DNA of 64,000 bases, taken from Ruminococcus sp. FC2018 (GTDB taxonomy: Bacteria; Bacillota; Clostridia; Oscillospirales; Ruminococcaceae). Position 1 is the stretch's first letter, and each line of letters opens with the position of its first letter. The notes beneath the pieces are model-generated. The model had not been told where the DNA came from, did not search any database, and saw only the letters and a list, made by a program, of their open reading frames with translations. The stretch covers positions 1 through 64,000 of the forward strand of contig NZ_JHXH01000002.1 in NCBI RefSeq assembly GCF_000621805.1. Reading direction: 5' to 3'. A program made the translations under genes and the position numbers. Of the stretch, positions 8,159 through 17,272 are shown piece by piece.

Positions 8159-8950
8159 CTATTCCGGGGTATGTATGCCGTACAGCCTTTTTGCGTTATC
8201 GCAGGTCATATCGCACACCTGCTGGGTGGTGAGTCCTTTTTGCTGCGCAACCACCTTGACCACCTCTGCTATCATGGGGCTTTCGCACCGCTGCCCTCTG
8301 TACGGGGGCGGAGCCATATACGGACAGTCGGTCTCCAGCAGCAGTCTGTCCATTGGCACCTGCTCCAGAGCCTTCAGGGCTTTTTTTGCGTTTTTAAAAG
8401 CCAGCACACCTGTAAAGCCGATATAAAAGCCCATGTCCACAGCTTCTTTAGCAGTTTCCCCGGAGCCGGAAAAGCAGTGTATAACTCCCCTTGAGCCATG
8501 CTTTTTCAAAAGCTCCATGGTGTCCGCAGTGGCATCTCTGCAATGGACTATAACAGGCAGGTCTTTGCACTTTGCAAAGACAAGCTGTTTTTCAAAAACC
8601 TCTATCTCTTTTTCCCTGTCATACCCTTCGTAGTGATAGTCAAGACCTATCTCGCCTATCGCCGTAAGCTTGCCTGTGGCTTTTGCCGCAAGATACAGCT
8701 CCTCCAGCTTCTGCTCCCAGTCCGGGGGCAGAACGTTTGCAAACTCCGGGTGAAAGCCCACCGAGGTATAAAAGTTTTTGTATTTTTTTGCACATTCTAT
8801 CCCGAACAATGCCGAAGCAGTGTCGGTTGCGGCATGGTTGACATAGCTGACGCACGAGCCTTCGCCCAGCACCCTGTCAAGCACCGCCTGCCTGTCATGG
8901 TCAAACCAGTGGTCATCGTAATGACAGTGGGAATCAAATATATTGTTCAT
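8159..8950 (-). CDS. TatD-family metal-dependent hydrolase
   Basis: A 263-residue TIM-barrel hydrolase of the TatD/YcfH family, usually a 3'-5' DNA exonuclease or related phosphohydrolase. Visible metal ligands: DSHCHYDDHWF at the N-terminus, GEIGLDYHYEG, PVIVHCRDA, GVIHCFSGSG and LLLETDCPYMAPPPYRG. The ATG at 8950 is preferred because AAAGGA lies eight bases upstream and the HxH motif normally follows within ten residues; the longer frame to 9004 adds residues unlike the family. First gene of the operon with the glycosyltransferase and SseB genes; its promoter lies in the rsmG end. Confidence 0.93.
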   Translation of the reverse strand: MNNIFDSHCHYDDHWFDHDRQAVLDRVLGEGSCVSYVNHAATDTASALFGIECAKKYKNFYTSVGFHPEFANVLPPDWEQKLEELYLAAKATGKLTAIGEIGLDYHYEGYDREKEIEVFEKQLVFAKCKDLPVIVHCRDATADTMELLKKHGSRGVIHCFSGSGETAKEAVDMGFYIGFTGVLAFKNAKKALKALEQVPMDRLLLETDCPYMAPPPYRGQRCESPMIAEVVKVVAQQKGLTTQQVCDMTCDNAKRLYGIHTPE

Positions 8951-9085
8951 TTGTACATTCCTTTCAACATAGTTGAGGGGGAAACCTTTTTGAAACAAGG
9001 TCAAAAGCGGCTTTGCCGTTTTGTCCCCCTTGCGGGAATATCCTTAATTGCGCTGATAGGATATAAATGAAAAATAAACACAGTT

Positions 9086-9114
9086 AGTATACCACATATA
9101 CCGGCGTTTGTCAA
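9086..9114 (-). promoter_or_regulatory. Promoter of tatD - glycosyltransferase - sseB operon
   Basis: Minus strand TTGACA, 17-bp spacer with a TG extended element, TATACT. The -35 overlaps the last codons of rsmG, so this operon can be expressed apart from the rsmG/mnmG block. Confidence 0.8.
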
Positions 9115-9821
9115 AGCCGTTTCTTTTTCATCTGTGCACCGGTGCGGGGATATTTTTCATCGGTGGCTTTTACCTTGTCGATGACCACAAGCGTCCTGCC
9201 GTCGCCGTTTGGCAGGGTGTATTCCTTGACCAGGGAGAGCTTGCCTCCCAGCAGTTCTATTGCTCCTGCGGCAGAATCTATCTCCTGCTTGGCGTCCGAG
9301 CCTTTGAGGGCGATAAAGCTGCCCCCTTGTTTTACAAAAGGCAGACAGTATTCGCACAGGTCGCTCAGGTTCGCCACCGCCCTTGCCGTGGCAAAGTCAA
9401 AACGCTCACGGAATTCTCCGTTTCGTCCCAGCTCCTCTGCCCTTGCGTGCAGACAGGTCGCCCCCAGTCCCAGTGAGTCGGAAAGCTGTGCCAGGAAGGT
9501 TATCCGCTTCTGAAGGCTGTCCAGCAGCGTAAGTTTAATATCGTCACGCCATATCTTTACTGCGCAGCCGGGGAAGCCTGCCCCTGTGCCTATATCTATA
9601 AGCGTGCTGTCACGGGGTATGCCCACCGTGAAAAAGGGGAAAACGCTGTCAAAAAAGTGTTTTATCGCTATCCCCTCAGGGTCGGTTATAGCTGTGAGGT
9701 TTATGTTTTCGTTCCATGCGCAAAGCATCTGTGCATATCTGTCGTACTTTTCAAATTGCTCGTCGGTCACAGCAATACCTGCGCCGGTAAAAATCTGCAT
9801 AAATCTTTCTTTGTCAAGCAC
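9111..9821 (-). CDS. rsmG: 16S rRNA (guanine-527-N7)-methyltransferase RsmG
   Basis: Methylates G527 of 16S rRNA with S-adenosylmethionine. About 236 residues, normal for the family. Visible are the N-terminal NLTAITDPEGIAIKHFFDSV block, the SAM loop LIDIGTGAGFPG, FLAQLSDSLGL and ATARAVANLSDLCEYCLP. Two GTG codons are possible, 9830 and 9821; the second has GAAGGAAGG at eight bases, while at the first the site would touch the start codon. It follows mnmG in the classical order mnmE-mnmG-rsmG. Loss of this enzyme is known to give low-level streptomycin resistance in other bacteria. Confidence 0.95.
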   Translation of the reverse strand: MLDKERFMQIFTGAGIAVTDEQFEKYDRYAQMLCAWNENINLTAITDPEGIAIKHFFDSVFPFFTVGIPRDSTLIDIGTGAGFPGCAVKIWRDDIKLTLLDSLQKRITFLAQLSDSLGLGATCLHARAEELGRNGEFRERFDFATARAVANLSDLCEYCLPFVKQGGSFIALKGSDAKQEIDSAAGAIELLGGKLSLVKEYTLPNGDGRTLVVIDKVKATDEKYPRTGAQMKKKRL

Positions 9822-9920
9822 CGTAAGCACCTTCCTTCTTAGTGTTTATCCGCATACTGCGGTGTGTGTTGAGTGTTATCTTATGAAGTGACCGTGGGGT
9901 TTCCCGGCTGCTTCCCAAGG

Positions 9921-11801
9921 TCACTTTCTGCTGTTTTGCTCCAGCCATACCAGCAGCACCCCTACGTCTGCCGGATTCACGCCGCTTATGCGGCTTGCCT
10001 GCCCTACCGACAGCGGCTTTATCTTGTTGAGCTTTTCGATGGCTTCAAGCCGCAGGCTGGGCACGGTACTGTAATCAAGCTCCGGGGGCAGAGCCCTGCT
10101 CTCCAGCTTGCGCATTGCCTCCACCTGTTCCAGCTGTATCTTTATATATCCCTCGTACTTTATCTGCAATTCCACCTGCTCGGTGACTTCTTTGTCCAGC
10201 GGCGGTCTTTGCTTGTCAAACTCCCCCAGAGCCTCATAGCTCACTCCCGGGCGTTTTATCAGCTGTGAAAGCTTTATCCCGTTGGTGAGGGGGTCTGTGC
10301 CCACGCTCTCCAGCAGCTTGTTGAGCTTCTCCGAGGGGGCAAGGTTCACATGACTCACCCTTTCTATTTCCTTTGCTATTAGTTCATTCTTTCTGAGAAG
10401 ATGCTCATACGCTTCGTCGCTCACCAGCCCTACTCTGTGTCCCACAGGCAGCAGCCTTATGTCTGCGTTGTCCTGGCGCAGCAGCAGTCTGTATTCGCTG
10501 CGTGAGGTGAGCATTCTGTAAGGGTCGGAACAGCCCTTTGTCACCAGGTCGTCAATAAGTGTGCCGATGTAAGAGCTTGCCCTGTCAAGAACAAGGGGCG
10601 GCTCGCCTTTTATCTTCAAAGCGGCGTTCACACCTGCCACCAGTCCCTGTGCGGCAGCTTCCTCATAGCCCGATGTGCCGTTGAACTGACCTGCGCCGTA
10701 AAGTCCGCTTATCTTTTTGAACTCCAGCGTTGCAAGCAGCTGTGTGGGGTCGCAGCAGTCGTACTCGATGGCGTAGGCGTTGCGCATTATCTCCACTCGC
10801 TCCAGCCCCTCTATGGAGTGCAGAAACTCCAGCTGGACAAATTCGGGCAGAGAGGAGCTCATTCCCTGAAGATAGTATTCCTCCGTGCCCAGCCCCATGG
10901 GTTCAATAAAAAGCTGGTGCCTCGGCTTGTCGGAAAAGCGCATGATCTTGTCCTCTATGGAGGGACAGTAGCGTGGTCCGATGGCATTTATCCGCCCTGA
11001 ATATATGGGGGAAAGATGTATGTTGTCCTTTATTATTTTGTGCGTTTTTTCGTTTGTGTATGCAACGTAGCACTCCACTTTGTTGCTCAGACCGCCCTTT
11101 GTGGAAAAGGAAAACGGAACAATGTCCTCGTCGCCGCATTGCCTTTCAAGCTTGTCAAAGTCTATTGAGCGTTTGTGGACCCTGGCAGGGGTGCCCGTCT
11201 TGAAACGGCGTATCTCCACACCTGCGTCAACAAGGCTCTGTGTAAGCTTTTGGGCAGGCTTCACCGAATCCGGACCGCTGGGGTAAGACACCGCACCAAC
11301 GTGTATCACTCCCCCGAGGTACGTTCCGCTGGCGATTATCGCCGCCTTGCAGCGGTATATTGTCCCCAGCATTGTCTTAACACCTGAAACTGCGCCGTTT
11401 TCAAACATTATGTCGGTTATCTCCGCCTGCTTCAGAAACAGGTTTTCCTGCTTTTCCACAGTGTTTTTCATAAGGTCGTGGTAAGCCGTGCGGTCTATCT
11501 GCGCCCGAAGGGAGTGTACCGCAGGACCTTTGCCTTTGTTGAGCATCCTGCTTTGTATAAGAGTCCTGTCCGCAGCCTTGCCCATTTCCCCTCCCAGGGC
11601 ATCTATCTCACGCACAAGGTGTCCCTTTGCTGTGCCGCCGATAGAGGGGTTGCAGGGCATATTTGCCACGCAGTCAAGGGTTATGGTGAAAAGAGCGGTC
11701 CTCATGCCAAGGCGAGCCGCAGCCAGAGCAGCTTCGCACCCTGCGTGCCCTGCTCCTATAACAGCAATGTCGAAATATTCTCTTGTTTCAGCCGTTGCCA
11801 T
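9921..11801 (-). CDS. mnmG: tRNA uridine 5-carboxymethylaminomethyl modification enzyme MnmG
   Basis: FAD-dependent partner of MnmE; together they place the carboxymethylaminomethyl group on U34 of certain tRNAs. 626 residues from the ATG at 11801, which has AAAGGAGAT nine bases upstream; the frame extends to 11885 but without a site. FAD-binding motif DIAVIGAGHAGCEAALAAARLG near the start, then NPSIGGTAKGHLVREIDALGG, the second family signature GTYLGGVIHVG and RYCPSIEDK, and the C-terminal MnmE-binding helical domain ending ISGVNPADVGVLLVWL. The gene to its right in the operon is not mnmE but a DinB-like ORF. Confidence 0.97.
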   Translation of the reverse strand: MATAETREYFDIAVIGAGHAGCEAALAAARLGMRTALFTITLDCVANMPCNPSIGGTAKGHLVREIDALGGEMGKAADRTLIQSRMLNKGKGPAVHSLRAQIDRTAYHDLMKNTVEKQENLFLKQAEITDIMFENGAVSGVKTMLGTIYRCKAAIIASGTYLGGVIHVGAVSYPSGPDSVKPAQKLTQSLVDAGVEIRRFKTGTPARVHKRSIDFDKLERQCGDEDIVPFSFSTKGGLSNKVECYVAYTNEKTHKIIKDNIHLSPIYSGRINAIGPRYCPSIEDKIMRFSDKPRHQLFIEPMGLGTEEYYLQGMSSSLPEFVQLEFLHSIEGLERVEIMRNAYAIEYDCCDPTQLLATLEFKKISGLYGAGQFNGTSGYEEAAAQGLVAGVNAALKIKGEPPLVLDRASSYIGTLIDDLVTKGCSDPYRMLTSRSEYRLLLRQDNADIRLLPVGHRVGLVSDEAYEHLLRKNELIAKEIERVSHVNLAPSEKLNKLLESVGTDPLTNGIKLSQLIKRPGVSYEALGEFDKQRPPLDKEVTEQVELQIKYEGYIKIQLEQVEAMRKLESRALPPELDYSTVPSLRLEAIEKLNKIKPLSVGQASRISGVNPADVGVLLVWLEQNSRK

Positions 11802-11888
11802 GGTGACATTATCTCCTTTGTGTGATGTGTCTATGCGCTGTTTTAAAAATGTATCCCTACGATAAATCAGAATTTGCATTATCATAAC

Positions 11889-12413
11889 TTATTTTGTTAC
11901 TTGTCCTTTTCGGTATCTGCCAAAAAGAATCCCGTCATCAACATATTTGTCAGCCTGAGATACCCACATTGGAAATTTTCCTGTTGCTACGGCAGTCTGT
12001 CCGTTAAGCATTCCTGTATGGAATGAAATATGACGGAATTGTCTCAATACCAATTCCATTCTTGTATGCTCACAGTTTTCAGGACATTCATACAGCATTT
12101 CATCTGTAAGAGAATCAAGATATGCATATGTTTTTTTCTCTACACTGTCAAGGTAATCAAGAAGCTGCTCATCAGACAAGGTAACTGAGGCAGGCTTGTC
12201 AGGATTGTCAAGCCCCTCTTCATGAAAAGGCGGTTCATCATATAAACAAGGATTTATAAACCATTTATCAGCTGAATGAAGTGCATGATACGCCCATCTC
12301 CAACACGGAGCGCCGCAGCATATTGCATCTCTGTCATAAGTCTGAATAGATGTTCTGATATTCAGAAAATTCGGTTTCGCCATTTCTTTTATTATCATAC
12401 ATAATTCATTCAT
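11889..12413 (-). CDS. DinB-like four-helix protein
   Basis: A 174-residue protein starting MNELCMIIKEMAKPNF, with AGGAGGATTTTATA ahead of ATG. The pattern of helices with W.YHALHSADKWF, LLDYLDSVEKKTYAYLDSLTDE and RMELVLRQFRHISFHTGMLNGQ matches DinB-superfamily proteins, where three His residues (here H in YHALHSAD, RHISFHTG) bind a divalent metal; enzymatic activity is often unknown, some are thiol transferases. It is placed between mnmE and mnmG and is visibly richer in A+T than both, which suggests later insertion into a conserved operon. It starts 38 bases after the mnmE stop. Confidence 0.75.
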   Translation of the reverse strand: MNELCMIIKEMAKPNFLNIRTSIQTYDRDAICCGAPCWRWAYHALHSADKWFINPCLYDEPPFHEEGLDNPDKPASVTLSDEQLLDYLDSVEKKTYAYLDSLTDEMLYECPENCEHTRMELVLRQFRHISFHTGMLNGQTAVATGKFPMWVSQADKYVDDGILFGRYRKGQVTK

Positions 12414-12450
12414 TATAAAATCCTCCTGTTCTAAATTCCGATTTATCGGA

Positions 12451-13815
12451 TTATTTTCCAACACAGAACTTGCTGAATACGTTATTGACCACCGCTTCGG
12501 TGGCTTTTTCCCCTGTGAGCTCCAGCAGGGCGTTTGCGGCGAAGTCTATCATCACCGTAACAGCGTCAAGAGTCTGTCCCGAGCGCAGGCTTTCCAGTGC
12601 GCCGCTGAGATATCTGTGTGCGGTCCTGACGCAGTACATCTGCCGCTCGTTTGCGAAAATATCGCTGTCGGGATCGTGATCTCCCACGCCGAAAAGCTCC
12701 TCCACCGCACTTTGCAGGCGGTCAAGCCCCTCGCCGTTCTTGGCGGAGATCTCTATGACCTTGCCGTATTTCTCCAGCTTTGTCCTGTCCGCAGCCGATT
12801 CAAGGTCGGTCTTGTTGAAAATTATAAGCCGCTTTTTGTCAAGCCCCGAAATGTACTCCAGCAGCTGCCTGTCCTGCGCATCAAGTTCACGAGAGGAGTC
12901 AAACACCGCCAGTATCAGCATTGCGCTGTCAAGCTGCTTTCTGGCAAGCTCCACACCCAGCTGTTCCACCCTGTCCCCGGTGTCGTGTATCCCTGCGGTG
13001 TCGGAAAGCTTCAGAGTCACGCTTCCCAGCTGTACGCTTTCCTGTATAACATCTCTTGTGGTGCCTGCAACATCGGTGACTATGGACCTTTCAAAGCCCA
13101 GCAGCATATTCATCAGAGCCGATTTGCCCACGTTGGGCTTGCCTGCGATACAGGTGTCGATGCCGCTTTTGAATATAAGCCCCCGGTCGTAGTTTTCAAG
13201 TATCCTGTCAAGGGACTTTATCCCGCCGTCCAGACTGCTTTCCAGGGCAGACTGCTCCACTGCCGGAAGGTCCTCCTCCGGGTAGTCCACCCATGCCGCC
13301 AGCTCTCCCAGAATGTCCACAAGCTTGTCCGTAAGAGCCTTTATCTGCTCAAAAAGTTTTCCGCTGCGTACAAGGTTTGCCGAGTTGAGAGCGTATTCGC
13401 CCTGTGCGGAAATGGTGTCCATTACCGCCTCCGCCTGGGTCAGCGACAGCTTGCCGTTTAAAAAAGCACGCTTTGTAAACTCTCCCCTGTCCGCAGGCTC
13501 CGCCCCGTTTTCAAGGCAAAGCCGCAGCACCTTTTTGGTAACATATATTCCGCCGTGGCAGGATATCTCGCAAACGTCCTCCCCGGTGTATGACCTTGGG
13601 GCACGGAATACGGTGAGCACACCGTCGTCCACAGCCTTGTGCCCGTCAACTATCTGTCCGTAGGCGCAGCTGTACCCTGCCATTGAGGGGACATCGCTGC
13701 AGCTCAGAGGCTTGAAAACAGCCTGTGCCACCTTTAAAGCGTCCTTTCCGCTTATGCGTATTACAGAGATACCCCCCTGTGCAAGAGGCGTTGAGATTGC
13801 ACATATAGTGGACAC
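12451..13815 (-). CDS. mnmE: tRNA modification GTPase MnmE
   Basis: GTPase partner of MnmG in U34 tRNA modification. About 454 residues from GTG at 13815 (VSTICAISTPLAQGGISVIRISG), which has a GGGGGGAA site; an in-frame ATG five codons upstream has none. N-terminal folate-binding domain, central helical domain, inserted G domain with GKPNVGKSALMN (G1), DTAGIHDT (G3) and NKTD (G4), and the C-terminal CVGK motif whose cysteine is required for activity. First gene of the leftward block mnmE - DinB-like - mnmG - rsmG. Confidence 0.97.
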   Translation of the reverse strand: MSTICAISTPLAQGGISVIRISGKDALKVAQAVFKPLSCSDVPSMAGYSCAYGQIVDGHKAVDDGVLTVFRAPRSYTGEDVCEISCHGGIYVTKKVLRLCLENGAEPADRGEFTKRAFLNGKLSLTQAEAVMDTISAQGEYALNSANLVRSGKLFEQIKALTDKLVDILGELAAWVDYPEEDLPAVEQSALESSLDGGIKSLDRILENYDRGLIFKSGIDTCIAGKPNVGKSALMNMLLGFERSIVTDVAGTTRDVIQESVQLGSVTLKLSDTAGIHDTGDRVEQLGVELARKQLDSAMLILAVFDSSRELDAQDRQLLEYISGLDKKRLIIFNKTDLESAADRTKLEKYGKVIEISAKNGEGLDRLQSAVEELFGVGDHDPDSDIFANERQMYCVRTAHRYLSGALESLRSGQTLDAVTVMIDFAANALLELTGEKATEAVVNNVFSKFCVGK

Positions 13816-13859
13816 GCAAGTTCCCCCCATTCGTTTTATTGTAATTTATTGACCAATGT

Positions 13860-13888
13860 ATTATACCATAATAAATATCTTTTGTAAA
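13860..13888 (-). promoter_or_regulatory. Promoter of mnmE block
   Basis: Minus strand TTTACA, 17-bp spacer ending in TGG (extended -10), TATAAT, about 45 bases before the GTG start. Confidence 0.75.
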
Positions 13889-13926
13889 GCGCACCCCCTT
13901 TTTGTTCGGCAAAAATTCAAATACTG

Positions 13927-13955
13927 TTGAAAAATCCCTGCGGGTGTGTTATAAT
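13927..13955 (+). promoter_or_regulatory. Promoter of YfhO-family gene
   Basis: TTGAAA, 17-bp spacer, TATAAT, about 105 bases ahead of the ATG at 14061; back to back with the mnmE promoter. Confidence 0.75.
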
Positions 13956-14060
13956 ATATTGTGATTTTGCAATAGCTGTTTTACAAAGCTGCCTTTGGAC
14001 TGACTTTTGTATGGCTGTCGGGGTGTGCGGTGTAAAAATTTCAAAAAGAGGGAAATAAAA

Positions 14061-16688
14061 ATGGAAGCTGTTATGGACAGACCGGGATTCCTTAAAAGCC
14101 CGGCGAAAAAACAAAAGGAAAAATATCTGCTGCTGTTTATCGTGTCCTTCGGGATAATGATGCTGTCGTTCCTGCCAAGAATGATACTAAACGGCGGTAT
14201 CTTCACCTATTACGGTGACTTCAACTCCCAGCAGATAATGTTTTATCAGCACGCCCACGATTCCGTTCAGGCAGGCAGCCTGGGCTGGGACTGGGGCACC
14301 GACCTGGGCTCCAGCTTTATCGGGTCATACTCATTCTACCTGCTGGGTTCGCCCTTTTTCTGGCTGACTACCCTTTTCCCGTCCTCCTTCGTACCGTATA
14401 TGATACCATGGCTTCTTGCCCTGAAAACCGCCGTAGCTTCGGTATTTGCCTATGCCTATATAAGACGCTTTGTCAAGGACCCGTCGGCTTGCTTTATCGG
14501 CGGACTGCTCTACGGTTGCTCCGGCTTTCAGATATACAACGTTTTCTTTAACCACTTCCACGATGCCACTGCCCTTTTCCCTCTTATTCTCATAGGCTTT
14601 GAGCGGTTGGTGGTGGACAACAAAAAAGGCGGATTTGCCCTTGCAATGGCGATCAACGCCATAAACAGCTACTTTTTCTTTATCGGTGAATGTGTGTTCC
14701 TTGTTGTGTATTTCTTTTTGCGCTGCACCGATAAGGATTTTCGCATCACCTTCAAAAAGTTCTTCTGGCTTATCTTTGAAGCCGTTATCGGTATAGCCAT
14801 TGCCGCCTTTATGTTCCTGCCGGCGTGCATGGACATAGTGGAAAACCCAAGGCTTACCGAAAGGCTCTGGGGGCTGGACATGGTTGTGTACAACGAGTCC
14901 ACCCGTATCCCACGTATCTTCCAGGCGTTCTTTATGCTCAACGATATGCCTGCAAGGATAAATATATTTGCCTCCGACCGTGCAAGGTGGGCATCTCTGG
15001 CAGGCTATCTTCCCCTGTTCTCCATGGCGGGAGTTATCGGCTTTATGCGCACAAGGAAAAAGCATTGGCTCACACGCTCGGTGTATGTATTCATGATAAT
15101 GGCGTGCGTGCCTATACTTAACAGTTCCTTCGTAATGTTCAATGCCTCCTACTACGCAAGGTGGTATTATATGCCTATCCTGCTTATGTGCCTTATTACC
15201 GCAAAGGTCATCGCAGAGAACAAGGACGATCTGAAAAAAGGCTTTATACCTGTGCTTGCGGTGGACGTTGTGATCCTGGGCATCGGACTTCTGCCCAAGG
15301 ACGAAAACGGCAAGCTGGTATTTGCCAGACTGCCCAAATATCCCGAGTTTTACTATATCCAGGCGGCTGTCACCATAATTATGCTGATCCTGCTTGCGGT
15401 GCTTATCTACCTTATGGGAAGCTCCACAGGCGAGGAGCTGCTGGCAAGGATACGCCTCAACTTCAAGCGTGCCGCCTGCATACTTACCGCCGTTGCCGCA
15501 GGAGTGTGTATGTTTACCTGTGTGACCTACGGTTCTATGCAGACCGAGTCCCCGAAGGACTATATCGCCCGTGGTATCAACGGCTCGGAAAAAATAGATA
15601 TGGACCTTTTTGAGCAGCAAAGCTCATATACCAACCCCACCAACAGCTTTTACAGGATAGATACCTCCCCTGACGTGGATAACTGGTGTATGTTCTGGGG
15701 ACTTTCCTCTATGCGCTGCTTCCACAGCGTGGTCAATACCTCTATCATGGAGTTTTACACCGAACTGGGACAGACCCGTGACGTTGCGTCCCGTATCGAT
15801 ACACAGCTCTACGGACTGCGCAGCCTTTTGTCGGTAAAATATTACTTTGACCAGTCCCAGCTTCCAAAGGGTGCCACACAGGAATATACCGGCAACCTTA
15901 TCGGTTTCAGCTTTGCAGGCAGACAAAACGGATTCAGGATATATGAGAACAAAAACTATATCCCCATGGGATTTGCCTTTGATTATTATTGCAGCAAGGA
16001 AGACATAAAGGGCATGACCGATGCCAACAAATCGGTGGCGCTCACAAAGGCGTTGGTGCTTGACGCAGATACGGTAATGAGGTATGCCGACTATGTAAAA
16101 TACACCGTGTTCAAGCCGTCGGATTATACCGTTGCGGCGTACAACGAGAACTGTGCACAAAGACGTGCCCAGAGCTGCTCTTATTTCAAGGAGTCCACAA
16201 ACGGCTTTGACGCAAAGATAACTCTTGGGGACAAAAAGCTGGTGTTCTTCTCGGTGCCTTACGACAAGGGCTGGAAAGCCACCGTCAACGGCAAGGATGC
16301 CGAGGTAATAAAGGTGGACTTCGGACTTTGCGCAGTTGCCTGCGATAAGGGCGAAAACGACATAAAATTCACCTACCGCATGAGATTCTTTACCGAAGGA
16401 CTGATGATCACAGGTACAGGCGCAGTTATCTGGCTTGGCTATGTGGTGTTCTTCAGACGTGAGGACATAGCAGGCTTTGTGGCAAGAAGGAAAAAGAAGC
16501 CCGCTGACGGCAAGGACAGCGAAGACGAAAACGATAAGACCGACAAGACTGACGATGTGCTTGAGCAGGAAGACGGTGAAGACTCTGACGATTTTGACGA
16601 CCCCGAGCTTCTTGAGGATGTTCCCGACAGCGAATACGAGACTCAGATGAGCGAGCTTGACAGTCTTGACAAAACGGAGGAAGAATAG
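14061..16688 (+). CDS. YfhO-family multi-spanning membrane protein
   Basis: An 875-residue membrane protein with about 13 hydrophobic segments and a large non-membrane domain (about 510-790) before a last helix. The N-terminal region with GGIFTYYGDFNSQQ and the block LLYGCSGFQIYNVFFNHFHDATALFPLILIGFERL are typical of YfhO, a GT-C-like family; in Bacillus it is implicated in glycosylation of lipoteichoic acid. ATG at 14061 has GAGGGAAATAAAA before it; the frame start at 14007 lacks a site. The last ~75 residues are an unusual tail, very rich in Asp/Glu, probably cytoplasmic. The next gene starts directly after its stop. Confidence 0.88.
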   Translation: MEAVMDRPGFLKSPAKKQKEKYLLLFIVSFGIMMLSFLPRMILNGGIFTYYGDFNSQQIMFYQHAHDSVQAGSLGWDWGTDLGSSFIGSYSFYLLGSPFFWLTTLFPSSFVPYMIPWLLALKTAVASVFAYAYIRRFVKDPSACFIGGLLYGCSGFQIYNVFFNHFHDATALFPLILIGFERLVVDNKKGGFALAMAINAINSYFFFIGECVFLVVYFFLRCTDKDFRITFKKFFWLIFEAVIGIAIAAFMFLPACMDIVENPRLTERLWGLDMVVYNESTRIPRIFQAFFMLNDMPARINIFASDRARWASLAGYLPLFSMAGVIGFMRTRKKHWLTRSVYVFMIMACVPILNSSFVMFNASYYARWYYMPILLMCLITAKVIAENKDDLKKGFIPVLAVDVVILGIGLLPKDENGKLVFARLPKYPEFYYIQAAVTIIMLILLAVLIYLMGSSTGEELLARIRLNFKRAACILTAVAAGVCMFTCVTYGSMQTESPKDYIARGINGSEKIDMDLFEQQSSYTNPTNSFYRIDTSPDVDNWCMFWGLSSMRCFHSVVNTSIMEFYTELGQTRDVASRIDTQLYGLRSLLSVKYYFDQSQLPKGATQEYTGNLIGFSFAGRQNGFRIYENKNYIPMGFAFDYYCSKEDIKGMTDANKSVALTKALVLDADTVMRYADYVKYTVFKPSDYTVAAYNENCAQRRAQSCSYFKESTNGFDAKITLGDKKLVFFSVPYDKGWKATVNGKDAEVIKVDFGLCAVACDKGENDIKFTYRMRFFTEGLMITGTGAVIWLGYVVFFRREDIAGFVARRKKKPADGKDSEDENDKTDKTDDVLEQEDGEDSDDFDDPELLEDVPDSEYETQMSELDSLDKTEEE

Positions 16689-17228
16689 ATGTACTCGATA
16701 GAAAAAACGGTAAACTCCAAAAAAGTATATGACGGCAAAGTTGTCCAGCTCTACTGCGACGATGTGGAGCTTGACAACGGGTACAAGACCTTCCGTGAGG
16801 TGGTGCGCCACCCGGGCGGCGTGTGCGTTGTGGCTCTGGACGAACAGGAGAACATTTACCTTGTCCAGCAGTTCCGCTATCCCTACAAAGAGGTCCTTAC
16901 CGAGCTGCCCGCAGGTAAGCTTGAATACGGCGAGGACCCGGAGACCTGCGGACGGCGTGAGCTTAAAGAAGAGGCAGGGGCAGAGGCAGAGAGCTTTGAA
17001 TATCTGGGAGTGCTCTACCCCACCGTTGCGTACAACACGGAAAAGATACATATGTATCTTGCAAGGGGCTTGAGCTTTTCACAGCAGCACCTTGACGACG
17101 GAGAGTTCCTTGACGTTAAAAAAATGCCCCTTAAAGAGGCATTTGAAATGGCAATGGACAATAAGCTTCCCGACTCAAAGACCCAGCTTGCAATTATAAA
17201 AGCTTATCTGAAGCTCCACGGAATTTAA
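16689..17228 (+). CDS. Nudix hydrolase, ADP-ribose pyrophosphatase type
   Basis: Splits ADP-ribose or a similar nucleotide-diphosphate sugar. 179 residues with an N-terminal strand domain and the Nudix box G-KLEYGEDPETCGR-RELKEEAG at about 77-99, including the REL.EEAG metal-binding core. The downstream block YPTVAYNTEKIHMYLARGL, with a P about 15 residues beyond the box, is typical of ADP-ribose pyrophosphatases. The ATG follows the stop of the YfhO gene without a gap, with GGAGGAAGAAT inside that gene's end, so the two are co-translated. Ends at a bidirectional terminator. Confidence 0.93.
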   Translation: MYSIEKTVNSKKVYDGKVVQLYCDDVELDNGYKTFREVVRHPGGVCVVALDEQENIYLVQQFRYPYKEVLTELPAGKLEYGEDPETCGRRELKEEAGAEAESFEYLGVLYPTVAYNTEKIHMYLARGLSFSQQHLDDGEFLDVKKMPLKEAFEMAMDNKLPDSKTQLAIIKAYLKLHGI

Positions 17229-17242
17229 TATGCAAGGCAAAG

Positions 17243-17272
17243 AAAAAGACCCGAAAGATCGGGTCTTTTTTG
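17243..17272. terminator. Bidirectional terminator between Nudix and CAP genes
   Basis: AGACCCGA / TCGGGTCT hairpin with A and T runs on the two sides. Its right edge touches the stop codon of the leftward CAP gene. Confidence 0.85.

Noticed and set aside
14331-17051. Two long leftward frames (429 and 475 codons)
   Set aside because: They lie opposite the YfhO and Nudix genes, have odd composition and no ribosome binding sites; shadows of codon bias.
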